64,000 bases of DNA from Bradyrhizobium sp. CB1717 (GCF_029714325.1 NZ_CP121666.1:6727001-6791000); one strand, 5' to 3'; shown: positions 16,816 to 26,238, counted from the first letter of the stretch. Program-made: numbers and translations. Notes: generated by a model from the sequence alone, not told the origin.

Positions 16816-18246
16816 ATGATTGGGCGTGCCGCCAGAGCTGGTCGCGTGATGACGCGGCGTCGATCGGGCGTGGGTCCTGTGCTTGCGACATGGACCACGC
16901 TGGCGCTCTCGTGCGCCCTGCCCTCGGCCGCATCTGCCGAGGCCCTGCCGGAGGCATTGGCAAAAGCCTACCAGACCAACCCACAACTCAATGCCGAGCG
17001 TGCGCGCCAGCGCGCGACCGACGAGAACGTACCGCAGGCGCTCGCCGGCTACCGGCCGCAGCTGGTGGCGAGCCTCAGCGCCGGCCTGCAATCGGTGCGC
17101 AACCTCTTGCCCAACAACACCATCCAGACCGCCGATCTGAAGCCGTGGATCATCGGCGTCACGGTGACGCAGACCCTGTTCAACGGCTTCCGCACCGCCA
17201 ACAATGTGCGGGCCGCCGAACTCCAGGTGCAGTCGGGCCGCGAGGCGCTGCGCAATGTCGGTCAGGGCGTGCTGCTCGACGCCGTCACCGCCTATACCAA
17301 CGTGCTGGCAAACCAGTCGCTGGTCGAGGCGCAGCGCTCCAACGTCGCCTTCCTGCGCGAGACCCTCGCGGTCACCCAGCGCCGCCTCAATGCCGGCGAC
17401 GTCACGCCGACCGACAGCGCGCAAGCCGAGGCCCGCCTCAACCGCGGTCTCGCCGACCTCAATGCTGCCGAGGTCGCGCTTGCGGTCAGCCAGGCGACCT
17501 ATGCCCAGGTGATCGGCAACGCGCCGTCGCAGCTCAAGCCCGCCGAGGTCGTCGACCGCTATCTGCCGAAGAGCCGCGAGGATGCGCTCTCGATGGCGAT
17601 CCGCCAGCATCCGGCGGTGATGGCCGCAGGTTTCGACGTCGACGTCGCCTCCACCAACATCCGCGTCGCCGAGGGCGCGCTGCTGCCGAGCGCCAGCGTC
17701 CAGGGCAGCGCCAGCAAGAGCCGCAACAACGACCCGACGCTCGGAACCTTCGCCGAGGACCAGGCCTCGATCGTCGCCAATGTCACCGTGCCGATCTATG
17801 ACGGCGGCCAGGCCGCCGCGCAGACCCGGCAGGCCAAGGAGGTCACAGCACAGAGCCGGCTTGTGCTCGACCAGGTGCGGAACCAGGCGCGCACGGCGGC
17901 CGTCAGCGCCTGGGTCGCCAATGAAGGCGCCAAGATCGCGGTCTCGGCCTCGGAATCCGAGGTGAAGGCGGCAACCGTCGCGCTCCAGGGCGTGCAGCGC
18001 GAGGCCGCCGGCGGACAGCGCACGACGGTGGACGTGCTGAACTCGCAGGCCGATCTGATCCAGGCCAAGGCGCGTCTGATCGGCGCACTGCGCGACCGCG
18101 TGATCGCCTCCTACACGCTGCTCAGCGCCGTCGGTCATCTCGACGTCAAGACCTTGAGCCTGAACACGCCGGACTATCTGCCCGAAGTGCACTACCAGCA
18201 GGTCCGCGACGCCTGGCACGGCCTGCGCACGCCATCGGGGCAGTAG
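16816..18246 (+). CDS. TolC family outer-membrane efflux channel
   Basis: 476 residues. A signal peptide ends near SAASAEA, and mature TolC-type sequence follows at once (LPEALAKAYQTNPQLNAERA). Two similar halves, each with long coiled-coil helices, can be seen: GYRPQLVASLSAGLQ ... LLDAVTAYTNVLANQSLVEAQRSN and EGALLPSASVQGSASKS ... QTRQAKEVTAQSRLVLDQVRNQARTAAVSAW. The family forms trimeric outer-membrane tunnels for RND, MFS or ABC exporters. ATG 16849 is an alternative start that gives a tighter signal peptide (MTRRRSG). The CzcA/CzcB-type pump 1.6 kb downstream lacks its own outer-membrane gene and could use this channel, but it lies on the other strand. Confidence 0.92.
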   Translation: MIGRAARAGRVMTRRRSGVGPVLATWTTLALSCALPSAASAEALPEALAKAYQTNPQLNAERARQRATDENVPQALAGYRPQLVASLSAGLQSVRNLLPNNTIQTADLKPWIIGVTVTQTLFNGFRTANNVRAAELQVQSGREALRNVGQGVLLDAVTAYTNVLANQSLVEAQRSNVAFLRETLAVTQRRLNAGDVTPTDSAQAEARLNRGLADLNAAEVALAVSQATYAQVIGNAPSQLKPAEVVDRYLPKSREDALSMAIRQHPAVMAAGFDVDVASTNIRVAEGALLPSASVQGSASKSRNNDPTLGTFAEDQASIVANVTVPIYDGGQAAAQTRQAKEVTAQSRLVLDQVRNQARTAAVSAWVANEGAKIAVSASESEVKAATVALQGVQREAAGGQRTTVDVLNSQADLIQAKARLIGALRDRVIASYTLLSAVGHLDVKTLSLNTPDYLPEVHYQQVRDAWHGLRTPSGQ

Positions 18247-18271
18247 CCTCAGATCTCTTGGGTCGGTGCCG

Positions 18272-18829
18272 ATGAAAAGCCGCCGCATCCATCTCATGGG
18301 AGCTTCGGGCTCCGGAGTGACGACGCTCGGTCGCGCGCTGGCGGGCCGGCTGGCGCTGCCGCATCACGACACCGACGATTATTTCTGGCTGCCGACCGTG
18401 CCGCCCTACCAGACGACGCGACCCACCGCCGATCGCCTGCGCCTGATGCGCGAGATGTTTCTGCCGCGTCTCGATTGGGTGCTGAGCGGAACCGTCACCG
18501 GCTGGGGCAACGAACTCGTCCCGCTCTTCGATCTCGTCGTCTTTGTGATGACGCCGAGCGAGCTTCGCTTGCAGCGCCTACGTGGCCGCGAGGCTGCACA
18601 TTTCGGGGCTGATGCCGTCGCACGGGGCGGCTGGCGTCATGAGGAGACGGAGTCGTTCGTCGAATGGGCCTCGCGCTACGAAGCCGGCGATCGCGATGGC
18701 CGCAGTCTCGCAAAAGATGAGGCTTGGCTCGCGGGGCTAGCCTGTCCCGTCGTGCGCGTCGACGGCTCACGTCTGCTTGCGGACCTTGTCGAGCAGCTAT
18801 GCAACGAAGCGCAGCTTCGATCCGGCTGA
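18272..18829 (+). CDS. P-loop NTPase/kinase-like protein with altered Walker A
   Basis: 185 residues from ATG 18272 (GTG 18266 is possible). The fold looks like a small nucleotide or shikimate-type kinase: strand IHLMG, then loop GASGSGVTTLG (10-20), a DTDDYFW motif at the place of the acceptor-binding DxD, and an Arg-rich LID-like region (LRLQRLRGREAAHFG). The Walker A lysine is replaced by Val16. I recall related bacterial proteins with GASGSG[TV]TTLG, so this may be a real subfamily trait and not decay. Substrate unknown. It follows tolC by 25 bases on the same strand. Confidence 0.7.
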   Translation: MKSRRIHLMGASGSGVTTLGRALAGRLALPHHDTDDYFWLPTVPPYQTTRPTADRLRLMREMFLPRLDWVLSGTVTGWGNELVPLFDLVVFVMTPSELRLQRLRGREAAHFGADAVARGGWRHEETESFVEWASRYEAGDRDGRSLAKDEAWLAGLACPVVRVDGSRLLADLVEQLCNEAQLRSG

Positions 18830-18880
18830 TGTGATACCCTCCCGGCACACTGCCAAATAAAACAACCAGGGAGAGAAACC

Positions 18881-19843
18881 GTGCTCAACCGACGCAGCGT
18901 CCTGCTTGCCTCCCTTGCCGCCGGAGTAGCCATGACCAACAGAGCCCACGCCCGCGCGGCGCAGCCCGCGACGCCGGTCAATTTCGACGTCCCCGCGCAT
19001 GCCTGCGACTGCCACACTCACATTCATGGCGATGTCGAGAAGTTTCCGTTCTTCGCCGGGCGCGTCTACACGCCCGAGCCGGCAAGCCCCGAAGAAATGG
19101 CTGCACTGCACAAGGCGCTGCATGTCGAGCGCGTGGTGATCGTCACCCCCAGCGTCTACGGTACCGACAATTCGTCGACCTTGTTCGGCATGAAGGCGCG
19201 CGGCGCCAATGCGCGCGGCGTCGCCGTGATCGACGACAAGACGACCGAGGCGCAGCTCGATGCGATGCAGGCGGACGGTTTCCGCGGCATGCGCCTCAAT
19301 CTCGCAACCGGTGGCGTCAACGACCCCAACGTCGGCAGGTCACGCTTCACCACCGCCGTCGAGCGCATGAGGGCGCGCGGCTGGCACGTGCAGCTCTACA
19401 CCACGCTTCCCATGATCTCGGCGATCAAGGACCTCGTCGAGACGGCGCCGGTACCTGTCGTGTTCGACCATTTCGGCGGGCTGGAAGCTTCGCTCGGCCT
19501 GGAGCAGCCGGGTTTCTCTGATCTCGCTGCGCTGGTGAAATCCGGCAAGGCCTATGTGAAGATCTCCGGCGCCTATCGCTCGTCGAAGCTCGCGCCGGAC
19601 TATCAGGACATGGTGCCGTTCGCGCAGGCGCTGATCGCGGCCAACCCGGATCGCATCGTCTGGGGCACCGACTGGCCGCATCCGGATTCGAGCCGTGTCG
19701 AGGGACGCAAAGCCACCGACATTGCCCCGCTTTACCAGATCGACGACGGGCGCCTGCTCAATCAGCTTCCGGTGTGGGCGCCGGAGGCGGATGTGCGCAA
19801 GAAGATCTTGGTCGACAATCCGGCGCGACTCTACGGTTTCTGA
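18881..19843 (+). CDS. Exported amidohydrolase (2-pyrone-4,6-dicarboxylate lactonase-like)
   Basis: 320 residues from GTG 18881 with GGGAGAG upstream. The N-terminus MLNRRSVLLASLAAG is a twin-arginine-like signal ending near AHARA. The TIM-barrel metal site is visible: DCHTHIHG (43-50), VVFDHFGG (193-200) and Asp264 in VWGTDWPHP. This matches the amidohydrolase_2 family, which includes 2-pyrone-4,6-dicarboxylate lactonases and related C-C hydrolases. Most such enzymes are cytoplasmic, so an exported one is notable. The true substrate is unknown, and no aromatic-degradation genes are adjacent. Confidence 0.82.
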   Translation: MLNRRSVLLASLAAGVAMTNRAHARAAQPATPVNFDVPAHACDCHTHIHGDVEKFPFFAGRVYTPEPASPEEMAALHKALHVERVVIVTPSVYGTDNSSTLFGMKARGANARGVAVIDDKTTEAQLDAMQADGFRGMRLNLATGGVNDPNVGRSRFTTAVERMRARGWHVQLYTTLPMISAIKDLVETAPVPVVFDHFGGLEASLGLEQPGFSDLAALVKSGKAYVKISGAYRSSKLAPDYQDMVPFAQALIAANPDRIVWGTDWPHPDSSRVEGRKATDIAPLYQIDDGRLLNQLPVWAPEADVRKKILVDNPARLYGF

Positions 19844-19845
19844 CG

Positions 19846-22800
19846 TCAGCGCGCGCGGCGGGAGAAGAAGGAGATCAGCACCGGCAGCGTCACCAGGATC
19901 ACGACCGGCGCCAGCATCATGCCGGTGACGACGACGACCGCGAGCGGCTTCTGCACCTGGGAGCCGATGCCTTCGGACAGCGCTGCCGGCAGCAGGCCGA
20001 CGCCCGCGACGACGCAGGTCATCAGCACGGGGCGGAGCTGCAGCTCGCCGGTGCGGATCACTGCGCTCATGCGGTCCATGCCCTCTTCGATGAGCTGGTT
20101 GAACTGCGACAGGATGATGATGCCGTCCATCACGGCGATGCCGAACAGCGCGATGAATCCGATCGCCGCGGACACGCTGAACGCAGTGCCGGTGATCAAC
20201 AGCCCCAGCACGCCGCCGAAGATCGCCATCGGGATCACGCTCATCGCGAGCAGCGTGTCGGTCATCGAGCCGAAATTGAACCAGAGCAGGACACCGATCA
20301 GCGCCAGAGAGATCGGGACCACGATCGACAGCCGCCGGATCGCGTCCTGCAGATTGCCGAACTCGCCGACCCATTCCATGTGCGAGCCCGGCGGCAACTG
20401 CACCTGGGCGGCGATCTTCTGCTGCGCCTCGCGGATCGCACTGCCGAGGTCGCGCTCGCGCACCGAGAACTTGATCGGCAGATAGCGTTCCTGCTGCTCG
20501 CGATAGATGTAGGCGGCACCCGAGACGAGGCTGATGGTGGCGACCTCGCTGAGCGGGATCTGCGTGACGGTGCCGTTCGGCCCGGGCGCGCCGATGCGCA
20601 AATTCTGGATCGCCTCGGCACTCCGGCGGAATTCTGGGGCAAGGCGGACGATGATCGGGAAGTGGCGGTCGCTTCCTGGCTCGTACAGATCGCCCGCGGT
20701 GTCACCGCCGATCGCGACCTTGATGGTGGCGTTGATGTCGCCGGGCGCGAGCCCGTAGCGCGCCGCCTTGGCGCGGTCGATGTCGATCTGGACGGTCGGC
20801 TGGCCAAGCGAGGTGAACACCGCAAGGTCGGTGACGCCCTGCACGGTCGACAGCACCTGCTTGATCTTGTTGGCGGTATCGGTGAGCGCCTGCAGGTCGC
20901 TGCCGAACAGCTTGATCGAGTTCTCGCCCTTCACGCCGGAGACGGCTTCGGAGACGTTGTCCTGCAGATATTGCGAGAAGTTGAACTCGACGCCGGGGAA
21001 GCGGTCGTCGAGCTGCTTGAGCAGTTCCGCGGTCAGCTCTTCCTTGTCACGCGTGCCGGGCCATTGGCTGACGGGCTTGAGCGGCGCGAAGAATTCGGCA
21101 TTGAAGAAGCCGGCGGCGTCGGTGCCGTCGTCGGGGCGGCCGTGCTGCGACACCACGGATTCCACCTCGGGCCGGGCCCGGATCACCTTGCGCATCTCGT
21201 TGACGTAGCTGTTGCCTTCCTGGAGCGAGATGGTCGGCGGCAGCGTGGCGCGGATCCAGAGATTGCCCTCTTCCAGCTTCGGCAGGAATTCGAGGCCGAG
21301 CAGCCGGCCCAGCGCTACCGTCATCACCACGAGACCGATCGCGCCGCCGAGCACGATGCTGCGGTTGGCCACGGCCCAGTTCAGCACCGGCATGTAGAGC
21401 CGGTGCAGGATCTGCATCACCTTGGTCTCGGTCTCCTCGACATGCGCGGGCAGGATGATCGCGGACAGCGCAGGCGTAACGGTGAAGGTGGCAAGCAGGC
21501 CGCCGGCCAGCGCATAGGCATAGGTGCGCGCCATCGGCCCGAAGATGTTGCCCTCGACGCCGGACAGCGTGAACAGCGGCAGGAAGGCCGCGATGATGAT
21601 CGCGGCGGCAAAGAAGATCGAGCGCGAGACGTCGGCGGCCGCGCTGAGGATGGCGTGGCTCTTCATGCCGAACAGCGTCTCGTTCGACATGTGCTCGGTT
21701 TCCGACATCGGCGTCGTCTGCGTCAGGCGGCGGAAGATCGCCTCCACCATGATGACGGTGGCATCGACGATCAGGCCGAAATCGATCGCGCCGACCGACA
21801 GCAGGTTCGCCGATTCCCCGCGCAGCACCAGGATGATCACGGCGAAGAACAGCGCGAACGGAATGGTGGCGCCGACGATCAGCGCGCTGCGGAGGTCACC
21901 GAGGAAGATCCATTGCAACAGCACGATCAGCAGGATGCCGACCACCATGTTGTGCAGCACGGTGTGAGTGGTGAGCTCGATCAGGTCGCCGCGATCGTAA
22001 ATGCGCTCGATGCGCACACCGGGCGGCAGGATGCTGGATTCGTTGATGGTCTGGACGAGCTGGTGGACGCGCTTGATGGTCGGCGAGCTCTGCTCGCCGC
22101 GGCGCATCAGGACGATACCCTGCACGATGTCGTCGGAATCATCGAGGCCGGCGATGCCGAGACGGGGCCGTTGCCCCACGGTGACGGTGGCGACGTCCTT
22201 GACCAGCACCGGGTTGCCGTTGGTCTGCGAGACCATGGTGTTGGCGAGATCGTCGATCGAGCGGATCAGGCCGACGCCGCGCACCACGGCCGACTGCTGG
22301 CCGATATTGACGGTGTTGCCGCCGACATTGACGTTGGAATTGCCGACCGCCTGGAGCAGTTGCGGCAGCGTCAGGCCATTGGCGACCAGCTTGTTGAAAT
22401 CGACCTGGAGCTCGTAGGTCTTGCTCTTGCCGCCCCATCCGGTGACGTCGATCACGCCGGGCACGGCACGGAAGCGGCGCTGCAGAATCCAGTCCTGGAT
22501 GGTCTTGAGATCGAGCACGCTGTAGTTCGGCGGGCCGACCAGGCGATAGCGGAAGATTTCGCCGATCGGGCTGAGCGGCGAGATCTGCGGCTGCACGTTG
22601 CCCGGCAGCGGCGCAAGCTGCGCCAGGCGGTTCAGGACCTGTTGGAGGGCCTCTTCGTAAGTATAGGCGAAGGAGAATTGGATTTTGACGTCGGAGAGGC
22701 CGTAGAGCGAGATGGTGCGGATGGTCGTGATGTTCTTCAGACCGGCAACCTGGGTCTCGATCGGGATCGTAATGTAACGCTCGATTTCTTCGGCCGACAG

Positions 22801-22962
22801 GCCCGGGCTCTGCGTCACGATATCGACCATCGGCGGGGTCGGATCGGGATAGGCCTCGATGTTGAGCTGGTTGAACGCGATCAGGCCGCCGATCAGCACG
22901 GCCACGAACATGCCGACCATCAGGAAGCGCCGGTTGACGGCAAGGGCGACGAGGCGATCCAT
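19846..22962 (-). CDS. Heavy-metal RND efflux pump, inner-membrane subunit (CzcA family)
   Basis: 1038 residues, full length for HME-type RND proteins, with two sets of six membrane helices and two large periplasmic loops. The proton-relay motif of Czc-type pumps is intact: Asp394, Asp400 and Glu407 within DFGLIVDATVIMVE, aligned with Asp402/Asp408/Glu415 of CzcA from memory. This favours divalent metals (Co, Zn, Cd, Ni) over the Cus-type Cu/Ag group. Its adaptor gene lies 36 bases upstream on the same strand. Pumps of this group drive periplasmic or cytoplasmic cations out through a TolC-like channel. It converges tail-to-tail with the amidohydrolase gene, two bases apart. Confidence 0.9.
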   Translation of the reverse strand: MDRLVALAVNRRFLMVGMFVAVLIGGLIAFNQLNIEAYPDPTPPMVDIVTQSPGLSAEEIERYITIPIETQVAGLKNITTIRTISLYGLSDVKIQFSFAYTYEEALQQVLNRLAQLAPLPGNVQPQISPLSPIGEIFRYRLVGPPNYSVLDLKTIQDWILQRRFRAVPGVIDVTGWGGKSKTYELQVDFNKLVANGLTLPQLLQAVGNSNVNVGGNTVNIGQQSAVVRGVGLIRSIDDLANTMVSQTNGNPVLVKDVATVTVGQRPRLGIAGLDDSDDIVQGIVLMRRGEQSSPTIKRVHQLVQTINESSILPPGVRIERIYDRGDLIELTTHTVLHNMVVGILLIVLLQWIFLGDLRSALIVGATIPFALFFAVIILVLRGESANLLSVGAIDFGLIVDATVIMVEAIFRRLTQTTPMSETEHMSNETLFGMKSHAILSAAADVSRSIFFAAAIIIAAFLPLFTLSGVEGNIFGPMARTYAYALAGGLLATFTVTPALSAIILPAHVEETETKVMQILHRLYMPVLNWAVANRSIVLGGAIGLVVMTVALGRLLGLEFLPKLEEGNLWIRATLPPTISLQEGNSYVNEMRKVIRARPEVESVVSQHGRPDDGTDAAGFFNAEFFAPLKPVSQWPGTRDKEELTAELLKQLDDRFPGVEFNFSQYLQDNVSEAVSGVKGENSIKLFGSDLQALTDTANKIKQVLSTVQGVTDLAVFTSLGQPTVQIDIDRAKAARYGLAPGDINATIKVAIGGDTAGDLYEPGSDRHFPIIVRLAPEFRRSAEAIQNLRIGAPGPNGTVTQIPLSEVATISLVSGAAYIYREQQERYLPIKFSVRERDLGSAIREAQQKIAAQVQLPPGSHMEWVGEFGNLQDAIRRLSIVVPISLALIGVLLWFNFGSMTDTLLAMSVIPMAIFGGVLGLLITGTAFSVSAAIGFIALFGIAVMDGIIILSQFNQLIEEGMDRMSAVIRTGELQLRPVLMTCVVAGVGLLPAALSEGIGSQVQKPLAVVVVTGMMLAPVVILVTLPVLISFFSRRAR

Positions 22963-22998
22963 TCAGGTCTTCAGCTTGTCTTGTTTCTTGGTCGTCGA

Positions 22999-24243
22999 TC
23001 AGCTGCCGGACGCCGCGCGGTCGATGAACAGGCTGCCCTTGACGACGATCTGCTCGCCGGGTTTCAGGTTGCTGGTGACCTCGACGAGATTGCCGTTGAT
23101 GAGGCCGATCTTGATCTCGCGCAGCTCGACCGACTTGTCTTCGCGCGCGACCCAGAGACGGACCTTGTCGGCTTCGTAGATCAGGGCCTGCTTGGGTACC
23201 GCCGGTGCGGCACGGTCACCGGCCGAATAGATCGTGACGTTGGCGAACATCTCCGGCTTGAGCAGGCCGTCCTTGTTGTCGATGGTGGCGCGGACCAAGA
23301 GGCGACGGGTGGTCGGATCGATCGCCGCGGCCACGTAGTTGATCTTCGCGGTGAGCGGGCGGCCCGGCAGCGCCATCACGTTGACGCTGATGTCCTGGCC
23401 GATGCACACCGCGGCCGCATCGCTCTCGCGCACGAAGGCGGTGAGCCAGACCGTCGAGAGATCGCCGATCACGAACACCGGATCGCTGGCGCCGGAATTG
23501 ACGTACTGGCCCGGGCCGATCTTGCGCTGCACGACCGTGCCGGAGATCGGCGAGTAGATCGTGATCTCCCGATTGATCGTGCCCTTGTCCTGGAACGCCT
23601 TGATGGTCTCGTCGGTGAAGCCGAGGATGCGCAGCTTGTTGCGCGCAGCCTCCAGTGCCGTGATCGAGGAGCGCATGTCGTTCTGCGCCTGGACCTGGGT
23701 CGCTTCCGCCTGCTGATAGTCCTTCAGCGGGATGGCGTGGCCCTCATAGAGGTCCTTGGCGCGCTTGAACTGGATGTCGGCGAGATCGATCGCAGACTTC
23801 GCCTTGTTCTGCGCGGTCATCGCGGCGATGAAATCGTTCTGGGCCTGCACGGTGTCGGCGGCCTCGATTGTGAACAGCGGTTGACCTTGCGTCAGGGTCT
23901 CGCCGGGCTTGGCGAGCAGCTTGGTGACCCTGCCCGCATAAGGCGAGAACACCGGCGTCGAGCGATCCTCGTCGACCGCGACCTTGCCCTCGGTAACATA
24001 TTCGGCCCGGAAGGTCTTGGCCTTGACCGGCTCGATCGTCAGCGTGGCCCACTCGGACGGCGTCGGCGTGAAATTCTGCGCATTCCTGCGCGACTGGCTG
24101 GAAATCTCGGAGTGGCTCTTCTCCTTGGCGCCCGCGCGGAGAAAGCCGTAGGCCCCACCGCCGGCAAGAGCTAGTAAAACTACGGATGTGATCACCCGCT
24201 GTTTTGTAAGCACCTGCAATCGCTTGGTATTTTCAACTACCAT
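22999..24243 (-). CDS. RND efflux periplasmic adaptor subunit (CzcB/CusB-like, HlyD family)
   Basis: 414 residues from ATG 24243. An N-terminal anchor helix (VITSVVLLALAGGGAYGFL) is followed by a beta-barrel/lipoyl start (FSPYAGRVTKLLAKPGETLTQGQPLFTIEA), a helical hairpin (~135-205), the second lipoyl half (INREITIYSPISGTVVQRKIGPGQYV) and a C-terminal barrel (VPKQALIYEADKVRLWVAREDK). The layout is that of metal RND adaptors. I see no His/Met-rich N-terminal metal-binding tail. An in-frame TTG at 24276 is less likely as the start. It is the first gene of a two-gene operon with the pump subunit. Confidence 0.9.
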   Translation of the reverse strand: MVVENTKRLQVLTKQRVITSVVLLALAGGGAYGFLRAGAKEKSHSEISSQSRRNAQNFTPTPSEWATLTIEPVKAKTFRAEYVTEGKVAVDEDRSTPVFSPYAGRVTKLLAKPGETLTQGQPLFTIEAADTVQAQNDFIAAMTAQNKAKSAIDLADIQFKRAKDLYEGHAIPLKDYQQAEATQVQAQNDMRSSITALEAARNKLRILGFTDETIKAFQDKGTINREITIYSPISGTVVQRKIGPGQYVNSGASDPVFVIGDLSTVWLTAFVRESDAAAVCIGQDISVNVMALPGRPLTAKINYVAAAIDPTTRRLLVRATIDNKDGLLKPEMFANVTIYSAGDRAAPAVPKQALIYEADKVRLWVAREDKSVELREIKIGLINGNLVEVTSNLKPGEQIVVKGSLFIDRAASGS

Positions 24244-24388
24244 AGGGCCCGGTCTTGTCTGCGACGATGCCGGCAAACGATAGCCTCATCGGTCGCGCTA
24301 ATAGTGCCGAATTGGGATTTCAAACAACCTAAAAAACGCTTCGCGCCTTTCCGTTTGCGTTAAAATTTTGCGACGCGTCAGCTCCGCG

Positions 24389-25789
24389 TCAGCTTCGAGC
24401 CGGCCACTGTGCCGGATGACTGCCGAGCGGCATCGCCGGACGGCTCCATTGCGCCGGCGTCTTCGACAGCAGTGCGGAATGCTGCACCGCCTTCAACGTG
24501 CCGAAGCCAGATGGCACGCGCTCGATGAACGCGGCATGTACAGCTTCCCCCGTAAGATCCGGGGTGTTCAGTCCGCCGTCGAGCCGGCCGAGATTCCACA
24601 GCCAGCGGCCGGTCTGCGCCAGCGACACGCGGACGTGCCAGCTGCCGCCTTCGCGCGCTTGGCGTGTCTTGGCCATCATCGCGCCGAACGCCATCAGATA
24701 GCCGGTGGCGTGGTCGAGCATCTGTGCCGGCAATTCCTTTGGACCGTCGACGCCGGCGGCCTGTCCCTCGGCATGGTTGAAGCCGGTCGTGGTCTGCACC
24801 AGCGAGTCGAAACCGCGCCGCTCGGCCCAGGGGCCGGCATGGCCATAGGCCGACAACGTGACATAGACGATGCCGGGACTGATCGTGGCGACCTCTTCAG
24901 GCGCAAAGCCGAGCGCGGCGAGCGCGCGCGGGCGATAGCCTTGCGAGAAGATATCGGCGTCAGTGAGCAGCTCGCGCAATTGCGCCCTGCCCGCCGCGCT
25001 CTTGAGCTCGATGAAGGTGGTGAGCTTGCCGCGGCCGGTGTCGATGGTGAGCCAGGGAATGGCGGGCAGCTCGGGCCCTGATACCAAGAGCACATCGGCA
25101 CCGTGTGCGGCGAGCGTGCGGCCGGCGACGGGGCCCGCGATGACGCGGGAGAGATCGAGCACGCGAATGCCGGCGAGCGGACGATCGCCTTTCGGCCACG
25201 GCCTTGGCGGGGCCTCGCCGATCTTCTCGATCGAGAGCAGAGGTAACTCCGCGAGCGCACGCGCCTGCGGCAGCGCCGACCATTCGTCGTGAGAGCGCAT
25301 CAGCGCGACAACGCCGCCCGCGGCGTAAGCCGCAGTCTCAAAATCCTCGGCCTTCCACCCCATCAGCGCAGCCTGCACCTTCTCGCGCTCCGCTTCGCAG
25401 CCGAGCACCTCGCAGACAGCCTCGCGGTGATGCGGGAAATTGGTGTGGCAGCGGACGAAGCGGCCATCGCCCGTCCTGTAGACGCCGGCGATGGCATCCC
25501 AGGCCGGTGGCGGCGGCTTGTCGTCGAGGCGCAAATAGCGCTCGGAACGGCATTCGGCGACGGCGTGGCGCAGGTCGACGGTGACGTCCTGCATCTGGCC
25601 GCTGCGCAGCCGCCAGATCTCGGCGGCGGCAAGGCCTGCGGCAGCGATCGTGGTTTGGCCGGCAACAGCGACCCGAAAAGAGGACGGGATTTGCGGCTCC
25701 TCGCCGGTCAGTTGCACGCGTTCGAGCGCAGCCGCGTCACCACCGGCAGAGGTCCAGATATCCCTAAGAATGTCGGCGGGGCTTTGCAT
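24389..25789 (-). CDS. Family III (CaiB/BaiF) CoA-transferase with rearranged architecture
   Basis: 466 residues. The classical family N-terminus (PLAGIRVLDLSRVIAGPVAG) does not appear until residue ~204. The catalytic Asp is probably Asp359 in MLDHATGYLMAFGAM. Residues ~40-180 instead resemble the middle and C-terminal part of CaiB-like proteins (AEIWRLRSGQMQDVTVDLRHAVAE; GVYRTGDGRFVRCHTNFPHH), and the true C-terminus after ~390 is short. The order of segments therefore looks permuted or duplicated relative to formyl-CoA transferase. The ATG at 25789 has a good AGAAGGG site. The family moves CoA between carboxylic acids; partners here are unknown. It stands alone. Confidence 0.85.
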   Translation of the reverse strand: MQSPADILRDIWTSAGGDAAALERVQLTGEEPQIPSSFRVAVAGQTTIAAAGLAAAEIWRLRSGQMQDVTVDLRHAVAECRSERYLRLDDKPPPPAWDAIAGVYRTGDGRFVRCHTNFPHHREAVCEVLGCEAEREKVQAALMGWKAEDFETAAYAAGGVVALMRSHDEWSALPQARALAELPLLSIEKIGEAPPRPWPKGDRPLAGIRVLDLSRVIAGPVAGRTLAAHGADVLLVSGPELPAIPWLTIDTGRGKLTTFIELKSAAGRAQLRELLTDADIFSQGYRPRALAALGFAPEEVATISPGIVYVTLSAYGHAGPWAERRGFDSLVQTTTGFNHAEGQAAGVDGPKELPAQMLDHATGYLMAFGAMMAKTRQAREGGSWHVRVSLAQTGRWLWNLGRLDGGLNTPDLTGEAVHAAFIERVPSGFGTLKAVQHSALLSKTPAQWSRPAMPLGSHPAQWPARS

Positions 25790-25842
25790 GACCCTTCTCT
25801 CCCTTTAGCCTTCAGCACCCTATTAGCACACAAGGAAATGCA

Positions 25843-26130
25843 ATGGCCGCCATCGACCCTCTCACCGCAGGTGCCGTGTTCATCGCAACGGCGGCCACAG
25901 ACGCGGTGTATGTCATGTTCACCTCGGCCGTGATCGCGCGCAAGCGCATGTCAGCGGCGAACTGGAGCGCCGTCTGGTACATGCTCTCCTCCTACGCCGT
26001 GATCAGCTACACCGAGAACCCGTTCTATGTCGCTTTCGCTGCGATCGGCTCATGGGCCGGCGCCTACGCCTCGCTGACCTTCCTGCACCGCCCGCCCGGC
26101 GGCCCGCCAGTTGGGGCGTCGCCGGAGTGA
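25843..26130 (+). CDS. Small integral membrane protein, unknown function
   Basis: 95 residues with three hydrophobic segments (~8-30, ~41-58, ~60-80) and a Gly/Pro-rich tail. AAGGAA lies six bases before the ATG. I recognise no family. It diverges from the CoA-transferase gene with only 53 bases between the two starts, so the two promoters must overlap. Confidence 0.65.
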   Translation: MAAIDPLTAGAVFIATAATDAVYVMFTSAVIARKRMSAANWSAVWYMLSSYAVISYTENPFYVAFAAIGSWAGAYASLTFLHRPPGGPPVGASPE

Positions 26131-26150
26131 GGGGGCCCCGCCTCTCTCCA

Positions 26151-26238
26151 CGTCATTGCGAGGAGCCCTTGCGACGAAGCAATCCAGACTGTTTCCGCAG
26201 ATGCATTTCTGGATTGCTTCGCTGCGCTCGCAATGACG
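26151..26238. repeat. Palindromic repeat, CGTCATTGCGAG family, copy 1
   Basis: The arms are CGTCATTGCGAG (26151-26162) and CTCGCAATGACG (26227-26238), with inner GAAGCAATCCAG/CTGGATTGCTTC. It is an almost perfect long hairpin. A second copy lies at 27227-27305; together they bracket the SDR gene. Confidence 0.9.

Noticed and set aside
19774..24174. 1466-codon open frame on the plus strand opposite the RND pump genes
   Set aside because: It is antisense to two well-supported genes, and its sequence is Asp/Arg/His/Gln-rich without domains, typical of a high-GC shadow frame.
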